A stretch of DNA of 64,000 nucleotides. Origin: Fasciola hepatica (Eukaryota > Platyhelminthes > Trematoda > Plagiorchiida > Fasciolidae). This document shows positions 25,208 to 39,900 of the stretch, one piece after another. The translations under genes were made by a program, and so were the position numbers. The notes below the pieces were generated by a model, which saw only the letters and a program-made list of their open reading frames with translations, was not told the DNA's origin and did no database searches. The DNA lies in the NCBI GenBank assembly GCA_948099385.1, contig CANUEZ040000020.1, positions 4,806,501-4,870,500 on the forward strand, written 5' to 3'. Every line of letters starts with the position of its first letter. The first letter of the stretch is position 1.

Positions 25208-27912
25208 CTAGAAGGATGAATGCAGAACAAGTCAAAGGTACGAGAGATGTCCTGTCAAATTGACTCACTAACGAATGCTCTCTAGTCTCATGAGTTGGCT
25301 GATAAAATTTGTCACTTCTTTTCATATTATTATTCTAAGGAACAGCAAAAAAGGATGTTTTACGAATGCGATAAGAGTCAAACTGACCAGACCGCTTGTA
25401 ATGAAGGCTAGTATGAGAATACTATGAGGCGAATTGACGTCTCACGTTGGACGACCACTGCTTTGCTTAGGTATCAAGACAACCGATCTTAGTCATTGTA
25501 AATTCTGGCGGTATCGCCATCTTTGAACAAGTGGCTCAATAGTTGATTTGATTACTCGATACTGGAGAGCATCAAACAGTATGCTGGAATACCAGGATTA
25601 AAAACCAACTTCGGTAGCTGACATTAAGATTCACTTTCGAATTTAACCTCGTTCACCCGATTAACGCAGAGCTGGCATACTGGGCTACTACTACGGTTTT
25701 ACATGGCTCAATACCTGAATTATTCAAATCAAGTTGTTGGTCTCTTTTCGAACGTTACGCTGAAGTCGTGAATCTGAGTGTATCACTCGGACCTATTCAA
25801 AAAAACGGAATGGCCGATTTTAACCTGGTTTTATATAGCGTGGACAGTGGTTAAAACATCGGATTCGCAAATCACTAGCCTTCTTAAATGGGTAAATGCT
25901 GCACTCGCGTTTGGGCTGGATCCCGATTCTATTTACCGCCCCTTGGTTGATTTCAACGCCAAGCTGTCCTTCTCTTCGGAGACTTCGCATTGATTTCCAC
26001 AGTGACTGATAGTCCATTGCATGGCAGGTGCTCTGCTTTTTCTGTTTTAGTGTTATCACCATGCATTCTCATGCCACTAATTACACTGTAGTCCCGATTC
26101 GACTCCATTTTATTTGCTATGCTCATGCGCATGACACGAGCCATTAATGTGAAACGTACGAACCTGTGGCCCCTAATTTAAGCTTCCTATTAGTCACGGG
26201 AGCTGTAGAATTGTCGCCTTTATATTTTCCCTTTCCGATAACCTTCACACATTAAGCAAAGAACCAAAAACTGTTTTCCAATTCATTCCCTATTGCACGG
26301 TAAGCCTTTACTGATATTCATCTTGTCTAATGTACCTCACGTTTGTCATGTAATAAGGCTGTATTCATTGACATAAAAGCCGGGTCAAGTATTAACTCAT
26401 ACGAAACAAGTTATTTCCAGAAAACACTCACTTCGGTTTGTTCTTGTTGCTCTTGAGCTTTTTGTATTCTATATTGCTCCTCAGTTTCTTGGCGCGCCTT
26501 CACAAGTAATGGATCCGGACTGAGTGTGGCAGTATTGGCTCCACACTCCTCGACCATGTGACGAGCGAGACTATTCCCGTTCATCGCGCTTGCTGCACAG
26601 TGGGTGCATGCAAAAAGACGCGCGTCGACAAGCGAAGCCATGTACCGCAGGATGACTGATGCTGGATCTACCTCTCTCGGCTTACCTGATTGTTGGTCAC
26701 ACGCCGGAATAGACTGGGGTTGATCCGTTACATTAATCGGATTGGTCTGCGACGCCTCCGGCTCCGACTGATCTTCAAGCACCCCGGGGACGGTGACAAC
26801 TGCATTGGCATGCATATCTATATCCCGAGTCAAATTATCGGCGTTCTCGACTTCTGTTTGTGTTTTGGTCTCGGTGGGCGAAGCAGAAATATTCGCAGAT
26901 TGGTCGGATTCATCATTTTTGTTTGGCACATCAACGTTGTCTGTTGATCGTTCTTCGATGGGCACTTCCATTTGAGGGCTTCCTTTCTGTTCCAATACTT
27001 GTGCCGCTTCTTCTGAAATCTGTTCAGCTACCTGATCTACTGCCACTTCAGTGCTTTTTGCTGCTTCTGTGGAAAGCTGTTCGGATTCATGAAGAAGTTC
27101 ATCGATTTGTAAATCCACAGGGGACGTTTTTGGTTGGTCGGTATCAGTGACGAGTTCTGATGGCGCTGGTTCTTCATTTTCTTCAGTGACGACATCAACT
27201 GGTTGGTTGTTGTTTCTTGCACTAGGCTGACTGGTGACAGTGACAGGTGTAGGGTCTGTCTGGTTTAATGCGTCAAGTAGCGCAACTTCGTCATCAATCC
27301 ACTGGAAGTGGATTGGCCGAACCATAGGCATGCCAGAATCAGGTTCGGTTTGTGGAGCTCCAGCCACATAAACGTGTACACGGTTTACGTGTCGATTATA
27401 GCCAACTGCGCAGCAAGTTGCAAATCGGCACAACGAACATGGAAGGTACCGCCTGTGTAACGCAACGGGGTGACAGAGGAACGGACAACAGCAAACATAG
27501 TAACATGCAAACACCTATCTTGGTCGCTTCGACATAACAGTAATAAATTGACGAGAAACTATACAAGCATTGTTTTTTGAATACAGTTCCTGTGTCACGG
27601 TGGATCGAGTCAATCCGGAGTCAACATATGAAAATCGCAGGAAAAGCTGGATCATGTGGAAAAGGAAGAGTGGGAGACAGTGAGATAGAAACAGTGGTCG
27701 TCCTGCTATTGCCAAACAAACCAGGTCGATTATGGATGGGCGCAAACATGAGTTGGCGGAGTATTCCGTGATAACCACAGAAGCAATTTCCGTTGTTTCT
27801 TATTTGTGAACAGACCAGAGTGAATCATCCATTTTTTTTTTAAGTGACAAGAAGAGAAATTTTTAGGGCGTCAAGTTTTGCTGTCTAACAAAAAAAAACC
27901 CGTCGCATTATT

Positions 27913-27966
<54 letters not shown>

Positions 27967-30900
27967 GCGCAGACAAAACCACAATAGAGTAATTGAAAGG
28001 GCAAGGTATAACGGAATCGAAAAGAATAGTTGTTTAACGAAATGTGAATGTTTTAGTGTGTTTTCACCGTACACGCTTTGATGTTTATTTCTCTATTTCC
28101 ATGTGTTTATGGGGGACGGAATTGCAACAGACAGGCTGTACAGCATTTGCATCACTGACGTTTATTTTGAGCCATGTCTCTCAAAGTCTCCAACCAACGA
28201 CAATCATCATCCCGTGGGCCCAAACCAGAAGACAGGAAACACCAATCGAAATGAATGCTGACACTAGTCTCCTCATACAACTTTATGACCTAACCACCGC
28301 GTTGCTTCTTCTAGCCTTGTCCAGCACGTCCAAATAGAGCAACAGAAGATGGTGGGCAGCCTCCCAAAACATGTCCGAGCCACCCGAGGCAGCGCAGAGC
28401 GATCCCTGTAGTCACAGGGCAACTAGACATACGAAACACACGACGGCGAACCCCGTGATTGCCCACGCAATGAAGGTACGTTAAAAAAAAATGAGACATC
28501 TACAGGTCGCTCAGTGATTGTAAAATATAACCGCTGTTTATGTTCGTTTGACTTCATGAACTGTTCAACTATTTTCATTAGATATGTACGCATGGGAGAA
28601 CTACCTGCTAAGAACGCCCATCAAAGTTGCGCCCACCTGTTCTTTCATGCTATCCAAAAGCTATTCTCGTCTACCTATGTACTCCGCCAGAGTGACAAGT
28701 GCAACAGCGATCGGCGGAGCTTGGTTCACCGTGCAATGGTGCTGCCAATCAGGATGAATGGAATGGCTTCCAAATGCTTCAGTATGGTCGTCCTGAACGC
28801 CTCTCGAAATGCTCCCAAGTGACCGTGCGTCTAACACAGCCTCTACTGAGGAAGTCCTACTCACTGCCTTCTCGTGGCGGAAGCGTTCCCAATAAAGTGA
28901 GAGGACGAAAGCTAATGTCCAGCGCTCGCCACCGGGTCGACTGACTAATAGTCAGTCTAGGCGAGATGGCTAAACCCTGATTCCAAACCAACCGTGGGTG
29001 GCGTATGAGGCGTACAACGGTATGCTCACCGGCATCTGTGGCGGAGAGGTGCACTGGGCACCCAGGATGTTTGGCCTCATCCGAGGGGCGAATGAACCAA
29101 GGAATGAGTCACCGGCCCCCACGTTTCGTCTCGCTGCCTTGCGGGTTAGGCTTTGGATAGCTAAAGTCTCCGATTGTAGATAGCTAAGAAAACCACCTGC
29201 TTTGGCTTGGGAAACCTGGCAGTATCGCGCCTACAAACAAATCATGGACTCGGACTATCTCCCCTCCCCCCCCCCGATTGTTCCATGGGTTGTTTTGCAT
29301 ACAGTGTGAAACCAGACAAGTGTAATATATATATATATATATGATAAGGAACACCGAAACTCACTTATGTACATCGCTGTCCATTGGTTCTCCACATTCC
29401 AAGCAATGTACTTCTCCTATATTTTCCGGAAAACGCAACAGATCTAAATCCATGATGCCACCTGCCTCAGGGGCATTCATGAGAGTGATATGAGGTTGCG
29501 TTTCTTTCAAGCGGCGTACCGTCTGATCAGTAGCCTACATGATAAAAAAATAAAACAGATGAGATTGTGACAGTGACAGCGGACAACTTAAGTCCAACTC
29601 AGTTCAGTAATTTCAACTACTAACCTCACACTTATGTGTTTTGGTTTGACCTTGGGTTGCTACCTCTCAGTATCTCCTAGTCGAGAGCCAATCAAATTGA
29701 AAAGGTTCATACAAAAGTGAACAGTCTCCTACTTCTGTGCTCTGGTTTCGGTTGCCACCTTCCGGCATAGATCAGTAAAGGGTAGAAAGAATAGAAGCAT
29801 AATGATAAAGATCAAAAAACTAGAGTAATGAGTGGAAATCACAAAGACAAAGAAAAAGTTCGAGTGCAGCCATGCCACCGACCGCGACACCTAGCTACAT
29901 CACAATGTTTCCAACTATTTTGTAACCCACTCACGTGGACCCAAACTCAGAAGTCTCAAACGTCCTACTTGGTCAAGGTTTTCATACCGTTTTGCCATAT
30001 CGTGGACTGACCACCTTGACCTACCTTCCAACCACTATCAGCCTCAGAGAACAGCGTACGCCGAGGAAGTCTGTCGGCGGGCATGAGTAAGTTATGTCCT
30101 AGCCACTTTATTCTGTTTAGATTCAGTACTTGATTCACAGACTGACCTCTGGTTCCCAACACCTTACATCTAACCTGAGCGCTGATAATACGGTGCCCAC
30201 CAAATTCGGGCAATGCTACGGAGAAATCGGTGCTCGAACACTGACAGTCTTCGTCTGTCTTTCACCGTTGACGGCCATGTTTCTTAGTCGTAAAAAAGAA
30301 CGGACCTAACAGCCGCAGTGTACACTTAACCTATAACAGACAATCGGATGTCACGCCGACGCCAGAAACGGCTGAGGCTGGCAAAAGCCAACTGCGCCTT
30401 CTGTATACGCGATGATACTTCATCTAATATCTGTCCACCTGGTGAAATGTAACTTCCCAGGTAACAAAACTTGTCCACTTCAACTAGAACTCCCCCTGCC
30501 AAGACAAGATTTGATGTTAAGCGAACCCAGTAATGCAGAAGCAATTCACACTTTGAAGGTGCTAAATGCATCCAAAAAATTGCTACACTGTTGTTTAGGC
30601 TATCTAACAGAGCTTGCAACTTACCCGGATCTTCACTCAGAGGAACAGTATCGTCCGCATATTCCCAGACAGACAGTTTACTGCCTGAGCAAAGACCGAT
30701 GCCACTATTCTCATACGGGGATAGGGCTATCTGAAGAATCCATTCAATTACAAAATTGAAGAAGTAGGGCGAAAAGGGAAAACCCTGACGAATATCACTT
30801 TCCGTGGTGAACTCGGGTGAAATATCGCCGTAAGCATGAACTCGGCTTCGAATGTTCGCATACAGGCCTTGGAAAAGAGAAATACACTTCTCTGGTGCAC

Positions 30901-33900
30901 CCTTCAATGAGAGGCAGCGTCAGAGAACTGCGCGGTAGACTGAGTCGAACGCCGCTTTTAGATCAAGAAAGACATAGATTGCGGGCCTACGAGAGATGTG
31001 TCTGTGCGGCACCTAGCCATGCCATCCAATGTCTCCAAACATTAAATGGACGGATCTCGTGGACTCCAACCCAGGAGTCCAACACGTTTTACTCGACTAG
31101 GTCCATTTGTTAAGGTTTTCACGGTCTTGTTCCATTGTATGAACCGATCACTTCAAACACTCTCTAACCACTACCATACTTGGAGAACAATGCAATCCGA
31201 TAAAATCTGTGGACATACGTAACACATACCACAGTTATCTTTATCAGAACACAAGACAAAAAGTATTTCGGTACCTATCAGAAAAAAAGTGATCGGTTAG
31301 TTCAGTAGGCTATTTAACTATTCATACAGCGTGTACTGATTTTTACGGCATGCATCACTGCGCCATCCATGCGTGTTTGCTTCGTACGCGTATCGATCCA
31401 TAGAGAGCTGAAACTACTGACGCACACACTCGGACGATTCTTTCGAGTACATGTTTATCCGTTCACTTTCCCGATAAACGAGTTTGAAGTCACACAAGAT
31501 CTATCTTTTTTCTATATACTAACCAAAAACGACCCCGGTAGATGGCGAGCTACTATTTCCACCTAATATATACGGCAATCTTCCTATCACTGTACAGTTA
31601 AATGCATCATTATAATCCCTAAATTTCACATAGAGTTAGAAAGCAAAGTAGGCAGTGTATGACACGTAATGACATCCAAAGAGACACTCAAGTGACGATG
31701 ACAAAGCTGACCGGGTCGTAATTTTTTATCTCCAAAGACGTTCGAAACAATAAGAGCCTCCAAACACAGAAGTATGGATCAGTAGATTGCGCAATATAAT
31801 CCGGAGCATTTCTCTACTTGTTTACCAGTGCGTACTGCATTCGGGGTGATCGCTTTTAGTGTTTCAAATATCTTCCAGGCGGTTAACGTGCACTCGCGCC
31901 ATGGATGTCAACTTAGCATGGTGAAGGATATCTTCGCAGAAAAAATCTGATTAAATAAACATTACCGCTGAGGACGAAATGGGAGCAAATTCGGTAAGCA
32001 TCCTTCGCGGCAACTTGTCCAGACTTCTGGCTTTGTTACATCTCATCTAAATTGGTTCTCATACACTAAGGAATATATCACCCATGCACTCTGCTTAAGG
32101 TTAGTGTAGAGCCTAGAGCCATTAACCTGCATTAAGTATCGGTCAAGTTCACTAATTTGCTCAGATTTTTTGTTAATACTGTACAGTAGGGGTAAGAAAA
32201 CCACTCAGAGTAAAGACAATTCATTCATTCTGCGCTAGAAGCGGGAACGGTTATAACGTGGAAGACAAGCGATGGATGTTCCAAAGTTGTACTTTTCCAT
32301 TGACGAACAGCTGGAGATTTCTGTACTAAGAACTAAGCGAGAGCGCATAACTTAGCCACAGAAAAATCTGCACCTAATAGATCGACGGACATGTATGATA
32401 CAGTTTTGATTAGAAATATTCGAAAATACCAATTCATAATTTCTAGCATTTCCATTCGTTTCTATTTCACTTCCGATTAGAACGTTGCTGAGGCAACGAT
32501 AAAAACCACCGCGTGAGGTACACGGATAATGATGGTTAAAAAAAAATGAACAAAAAACCTAATGACGCCATGCACGGCTGAGAAAGGGATTGTACGGTGC
32601 TCAATGAAGTGTATACACCCATAGAGGGTCGAATTACTACATATGCTACTGAAAACAACAGAAGTAGTTAGATTTTGATAAAAAACGCTCTGGATTGTCC
32701 GCTCGAGATGATGATGCCTAATACCGAGATTTGTTAATTAAATGCCAAAAATGGTTCATTTTAGCGCAGAACGATCGTAAAAAGCTACCGACGTACTCCC
32801 ACCGTGCTGTCGGTGGTATATCAACCAATACGGACTCGCCCGTTGCTAATAAACTGGCCGTGTTGTTCAATTTTGAAGCACTGGTATGGAAAATCCGAGC
32901 AAAATAACTATTTAAGTAATATTCGTTCGACAGTATATCATCCATTGTCACAATATTTATCGTTAATCTGTTCTTGTTTCAATCGTGTATAATCACATTG
33001 GTCTGGTGATTTTGCGAGTATTTAGTGGATCTTATTCTCTTGTAACAACCAGGAGAAAAACTATGAATAATAGTATCATTTTGGCTGTTAAGTTGGGCAA
33101 CTACAAGTGTCACTTCTCATATCACATGGTCATATCTCCCTGTATATAGTCACTGATTGGATGGATCTTGTGGAAGCCCGATACGCTCTAAGAGGCCAAG
33201 TGCACTGGTAAAAAGTGGATTCATCGGAGAAAATGGTGTCCTTAAATGATATGGGCTAACTGATGAGCCGATTTATGAACCAGTCGCAAAATTCCACACG
33301 CCGCGGACAACCACAGGGGAAAAGAGTGTGGACCGCATGAGGGGAATAGTTTTTGTATCTGTCGAAAGAAAATTCTCAATGAACATATCTGGAGAAATCT
33401 GTTTGGCGAACAAGCTCCTTTACAGTGATTCATAAACATGCCATTAAACCACAACTCCAAGGAAGTTTGGGGAGGAAAGAAAACCGACACACATCTCTTT
33501 GCCATTCACGGGTGATACGCTGGCAGTCAAGTCACTCATTAGAGCTGTCGTTTCACACCTTGCTCAGACTAGTCATACAGTAAACGTGGCTGAGGCCTTT
33601 TGGGAGCTGTATAAAGTTAGAGGTCGGCAATCAAGACCGGCAAAATGTCGTATACTAGCCACAGCAGAAGCAGCCAGCATCCGCCCCCACATCTATGTGC
33701 TCAAAAACAATTTGTGTGATCTTCGGCTGACCTGGCTCTCCCTCCACCGTAAAACAGGTCACAGACCAGATGAAAACTGACGAAACACGAGGAAAACAAA
33801 TACACATCCGGTTACGATTGAAGTCCGGATTACAACTGTTTTCTTCTCCACACCCCCCTCTCATTGTCACCGTTAACTTTCATCACTCCCTACTTTTCTA

Positions 33901-36900
33901 ATTGGTTCCATCCTAAAACTTATCGTATCATATTGTGGAGTACCGGCATGATTATGCATCACTGGAAAGGAACTTGTTCGCCAAACTGAGTACTTAAACC
34001 CTTGCTTTCTGATAATATTCATGATAGAACCCACCGAAATTTCCATGGCAGAGGAGGCTTGTCACACAGAAGCTGAGAATTTCACAGCCAGCAAACTACT
34101 GGGCTTCAAAAATTGGTCCTCCACGGTGACTGTACATCACGACGAGACTGAAGCTTGAGGTGGTGTGATGGTTTTCGTGTCTCTACGACCCAAACAGCTA
34201 TACAGGATGGTTTCTTTAAGTCGGAGATGCAATCATACCTGACAATCACATGGGTAGGGGCTAGACAAAGTCCACTCTCCTGGTTCTCCAGCTTGGGAGT
34301 CGATTCGAGCGTAAAACTCAATCGGCAAAAATTGTTTCCACCTGTCCGTTTCCTAGACGGTTATATGGAGTAGTTCGGCTAGTTGCAGTGCGCTTAATGT
34401 TGGAAAAATGCGTAAGTTTGCCTGGCGATCAGAACGGATGCAAGAGGACAAACCAAACAACTGACAGATAGTTAATAACTGTTCTAGCTGTCATGCCGGG
34501 GCGTGTAAATGTGAAGGGAAACGCGAGTGCTTGTCTATCGTCGTGAATATCTAACGAATTTGAGTGATTAGTGGCAGAGGCCCTTTGATACCGATGCTTA
34601 GCTTCTCAAACTAATAGTTGGCTTTAATCACCTGATTCCGGTTGATGAAACTTTGATGTTTTCTGCGCATGTGCGGCACTGGTTGATGACAATTCACTTC
34701 GGCCAACGAAGAAGTTAGATTCTTCGACAGAACGAAATGTCACATTCGAGTAGCGACATAGTGGCACGATTATGCATGTATTGCTTTCAAATCAGTTTCG
34801 TGACGAATCGAATGGAAGTATACTCGAGAAAAAATTTCATCCACTCGATTTTCTCGGTCAGAACGGTAGACCACATCGTAGTGGAGAAGAGGAAGTTTGA
34901 CTCGCCCACGCTGAATATATCGTTTTTGATTTCAACTTTTCGAAAGCCGTCGAATATAAATGACAGATTTCTGGCCCTTAGCATTTAGAAATGTGCACCA
35001 ACCAAATGGAGTCACCACTTCCGAATGGCCTCGGTAATTCCATATGCTTCTTTTCCAATGGTCGACTGATATCGCTCACCATCACGACGAGAATGCACCT
35101 CGACGTGGTGTGATGGCTTGCGCGCGTCAGTGACCCAACGAGCTGACCTCAAACCAAAAATTCAATTATACCTAGAAGGCCAATGGGTAGAGGTCAGACA
35201 AAGTCCAGTGTCCTGGTCCTCCAGGTTGGGGGTCGATTCGAGCTGGCAACTCAGTCGGCAAAATCAGTAGAAGAATAATTGATCAAAGCAGATGGGCTTC
35301 TAGTCAGCCATCCCACTGCCTTGCGGATAGGTCCTCGTTAGGACTAAAGGCTTTCGTTGAAAACCTTAATCCTTCTCCTGCTTTGCGGCTGGACACCCTA
35401 GCAGTACCCGTCCAACTTTGCCCATGAACTGCACGACTACATCTGCATCGGTCGTCGCGCAGGATAATCAGGACCGCGCTGCTTATTGCATCCAGAGAAG
35501 TCGGTAGTGATAAGTGTGCTACTGCTCAGAGTTTCCTCCCTTTTATTCAACCTTTGTCTTCTGTCCCCAACCACCTCTCTTTGCCCCCTCTATTCACCCA
35601 TAATGTCCCCACTGATCACGCGTTCCATAATCGCAGCTGTTCATTGTCAAATAGTGTCGGGAATAATCCTCTGACCTGTGACTCACATTTTCTCAGGCCT
35701 CGTTAACCTCTGAATCTCAGCTTTTTTAACGCGCGTACACTCATGCACGCCGGTCAGCGGGCGTGCCTAGCCCTCATAATGAACCTTCTGAAGATTTGTG
35801 TCTGCTGCGTAAGTGAAACGCGTATCCAGAATTCGAGCAGTGTGATTCAACTAACTGCTCCTGGTATCTCATCGAGGTATTTTCTGCGCACCTTAGGAGA
35901 CAAAGCAACTAGAGTCGTGGGTCAACGTTGTGTAGAAATAGTCTTGGGTGACAAGGCTGAGGCTGCTCTCTTAGACTGGATCCCGACTAACAGTCGTTTG
36001 TGCTGTGAGACTCCAGGGGTCAGTTAGCGTTCGAAAGGATAGCTGTGCTAAGCGTAATTTGTTTGTGATCTCGGTGTACACCCCACAGACTGCAGCTCTG
36101 GCACGCAGAAAGATGAGTTATACGATGAACTCGCCACCCTCGTTCGCAGCAGGAAAAGTTCTGACATTGTAGTGATAGCTGGTGACTTCAATGCACAAGT
36201 TGGCAAACTTAGTGTGTCAGAAGCTTGTTTCGGTGGGCGTTGTGCTTTACCCACTGAGCGCACAGATAAAGGGGATAAGCTTCTCCAGTTTTGTTCAGAC
36301 ATTCGATTGTTCTTGTCTAGCACAAATTTTCGACACATCTCGCGTCGCACAGCGACATGGCGCTCCAACTCTACAGGTTGATCACATCGTCGTAAGCTAC
36401 CGGTGGCACAGTTCTGTTCAGAACTGTAGATCTTACTGGCTCATGTACATTGAGTCTGACCATGTATTAGTTTTAATGCGATTGTCTCTCCAGCTCCATG
36501 GTCAACGTCGCAAACCGCAAACTCGGGTGGCCGTGCAACGTTTGTGTGATCCAGAAGTACGCACCCGGTATGAGCAGAAGTTAGCACATGAACTAGGATC
36601 CACGGAGAACAGTAATGTAGATGAGCATTGGGCTCATATCAAACAGGCGATGCACTTTGCAGCAGGTTTTGCCTGTGGTCCTAGATCCGTTGTCTATCAA
36701 AGACACTGGATCTCGCAAGAGTCGCTGAGTATAATGGAGCAAAAGCATCAGCTCTCGAACCGTAAGGAGATGAATAAGATGCGGAGAAAGCTGCAAAGAC
36801 AAGTTACGAGAAGCCTTAAGAAGGATCGCGAAAATTGGTGGGTCAATGTAGCCAAAGAAATGGAAGTGGCAGCTGCTTCAGGTAACAGTCAAAGACTGTT

Positions 36901-39900
36901 CAAACTTATTCGTGACACCGATGGACGGCGAACCCCAGTCAGTGAAACGATTTGCGATAGAAATGGAGAACCCATCCATGGCAAACAACAAAGGCTCGAC
37001 CGTTGGGCCGAGCTAGATGTGCGCTAGTGTAGTTACTCCTGTGTCAACAACTACGATTCATTGGGTGGTATCACTTGAGCCCCCATCGGAAGTAGAAGTG
37101 GAGTCGAGCATTCGATCAATGAAGCGAGGGGAAGCGGCCGATCCCGATGAACTTCCTCCAGTTCTTTCAAAACTGGGTGAAGATGCTTTGATAAAATCAC
37201 TTACCATCTTGCTCCGTAACATTTGGAAAGAGGAGCGTATTTCGTTATTATGGGGCGAGTCATTGATTCTACTCATCTTCAAGAAGGAAATACGCAATGA
37301 CTGTAGTAGCCATCGTTGAATCAGCTGTATTCCAACAGTCGCCAGGGTATAAGCCTCGATTTTGCTGCACCGTCTGACACCGACTCGCGAGAGGAACGCT
37401 CACAAACACAGGCCGGATTCCGCCCAGGTCGAGGATGCGTCGACCAGATCTCCACTGCTCGTCGGTTATTTGAAAAGCCCCCCCCCCCCCCCCCCCCACA
37501 CACACCATCGACCGACAATAATGTATTTCTTAGACTTGAAAGGCGCCTTCGATTCAGTTGACTGAACAGCGCTATTCAGTGCTCTTCACCGTAAAGATAT
37601 TCAACAAAAGTTCGTGAATCGGCTGAGATCATGGTATTCTCATACTTCTGGCCGCGTGAGAATTTAAGGTAAACTGTCAAGTCCACTAGAAACGACCAGC
37701 GGTGTTCGGTAAGGATGTCCTATTTCTCCATTTATGTTCGACTTCGTCATGGATGAAATAATGAAGAGTGCCTTGCGAAATCTTGAGGATGTAGGCGTCG
37801 AACTAGGGAAAAGTGAGAAGCTGTGCGACTTAGATTACGCGGACGATGTTGTTTGCTTTTTCGAATGCACAGAACATGACCACGTGCACTAGATAGACTC
37901 TCAAGAGCTGTAGCTCCATTCGGCATGCGCTTTGCACCTTCAAAGTGCAAGGTGATGTTAAAAGACTGGACGTCTAAGATTCCGAGCTCGATGGGGAGGT
38001 ACTGGCAATTGTCGACCACTTCACATACCTCAGAGCAACGTGACGACAGATGAGAGCAAAGTAGTAAGGGTGAGCACGCGGATATCCAAGACTCGAGTGG
38101 CGTACGCTGGAATGAAGCACTTGTCGCGCCGACCTGATATTTCACTGAAGTTGAAAAGTCGTGTATACTATGCTGCAGTGTTCAGATTTGTTGTATGGTC
38201 GCGAGACTTGGAGTCTGCGTGCTGAAGATATTCGTCATCTTGAGTTTTTCGACCGCCAATGTTTGCATAGTATCGTTAAACCTGGGTGGATTAGCAATGA
38301 TGAGGTCAGAAAGCGAGTACTGGGTACTAATTCGAAGAACGTTCTGTCACAGCGTATCCAACTTAGTAGACTTCGTTGGTTGGGGCATGTGTTACGTATG
38401 GCAAACACACGTCTACCCTACCGTGTCCTATTCTCCGTTCCTCCTAGGGAATGGAAGAAGCCACATGGAGGTCAATAGATGACTTGGCAACGAGGAATGA
38501 GAACGTGTTCAGCGAACTTGGGAAAAGTAGGTGCCTCACGTCTTCGTGGTTGGGGTCTAAAAGATCCGTCTACCAGTTGGCTGGAGACGCTGAAGAGTGA
38601 ACTTCGATCGTTTTGTCACTTTCTGTCGAATCAGAATGACTGATCAATGTGTGTTTGTATTGTTAGACTGTGTACTCCGTGTGTTGGTTGTTAGGGCGCT
38701 CTTCCCTTATTCCCTGTTGGTCCACTCCCTGTCCACCCTGTGTATTCATTCTCTTTATTTCCACGTGCAGCTTGGTAAGAAAGACAGTGGTCAATGGGAC
38801 TTTCCCTGCTGTTTGATGCTGTACGATTTTGATAGGGGAAGGTTCTAAAAAACTGCAACTAGTCTTCCCTCTTGATGAAGTGTTGCAGTTGATACAATAT
38901 CAGAGGCATCGGTTTCCACCACTTTTCTGTCACATACATGCGCATGAGCGCAGCGGAAGGGGTGTATTCCCCATAGCCATTGCGCTATTGGGGATAACGG
39001 GTAACTGAACCCTGAGACTTGGAGTAGCAAAGAACCACGTAAGGTCCCAATAGGTCAGGTGTGGTAACGATCCGGTCGACGATGAATTATTGTCTACCAC
39101 CAAAGTAACCGGTGATGGCGGGGATTCGATTCTCGGACCTCCGAGGTGGTAAGCAAACGCTCAAAACCACTCGACCACCACCGGCCGGGTAGCTTCACGT
39201 CTTTAGTAATGATGGCAGCGTTTTCTAACTCCATTTTAAACGAATTTTCTATGTCATGAACTAAAGAGTCATCTGTTTTCCACGGATGGGCTTATTTTAT
39301 CACAGGAATGCGATATCTACTGGGGGTAGTATGCAAAAAACCCCACCACGCGTTATTGAAACTTGGCGTAGTTTGAAGTTGACGGCCCGGTTAGTGGTTT
39401 GAGTTGCTCAAGATCTGGTCTAATCAGCCGTTTTAAGACTCAAAATCCTAGCAGCTTGGTATTCCTAGAAGTTATGATACTTATGCTTTCGTTTGTCGTA
39501 ATATCATGTTTTCAGCAGTTTTTTCATATTGTCCTCATTTTTAGGATCAATGTGATCATAAATGGTAGTATTGTCAACGTACGCGAGAGTGTTAACTAAC
39601 TTCTCATTTCTGGTTATTTTATCGATCCTCTGGAAACGAACGACTTCATTGGTGACACCAAAAAGAATACGTGGGAGTTGATAGAGGTTTCCACAGGCCT
39701 CAGAGGTCGGGCACTTTTCGTCTTCGTCGCGAATGAGTATTCGACGGTAGGCGCTTTTCAAGTCTAGAGTATTGTAGATATCATAATGAAATATTTTTTC
39801 GGTTAGCTTATCAATTCTAGGGAGTGGATACGCTTCTAGGCAAATGAAGTGACCTATTATTTGGCTGTAATCGACCACCTCTTATATCTCGTTAGTGATG

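Noticed and set aside
26690..27150. Plus-strand frames opposite the large zinc-finger exon
   Set aside because: They are antisense shadows of the minus-strand exon and have no motif of their own.
32718..32951. 77-residue frame conserved in both 530-bp repeats
   Set aside because: The whole DNA segment is identical, so conservation says nothing about coding, and no family signature is visible.
33258..33300. CTGATGAG at 33258 as a third hammerhead core
   Set aside because: No GAAA box, stem II or cleavage triplet follows at the right spacing.
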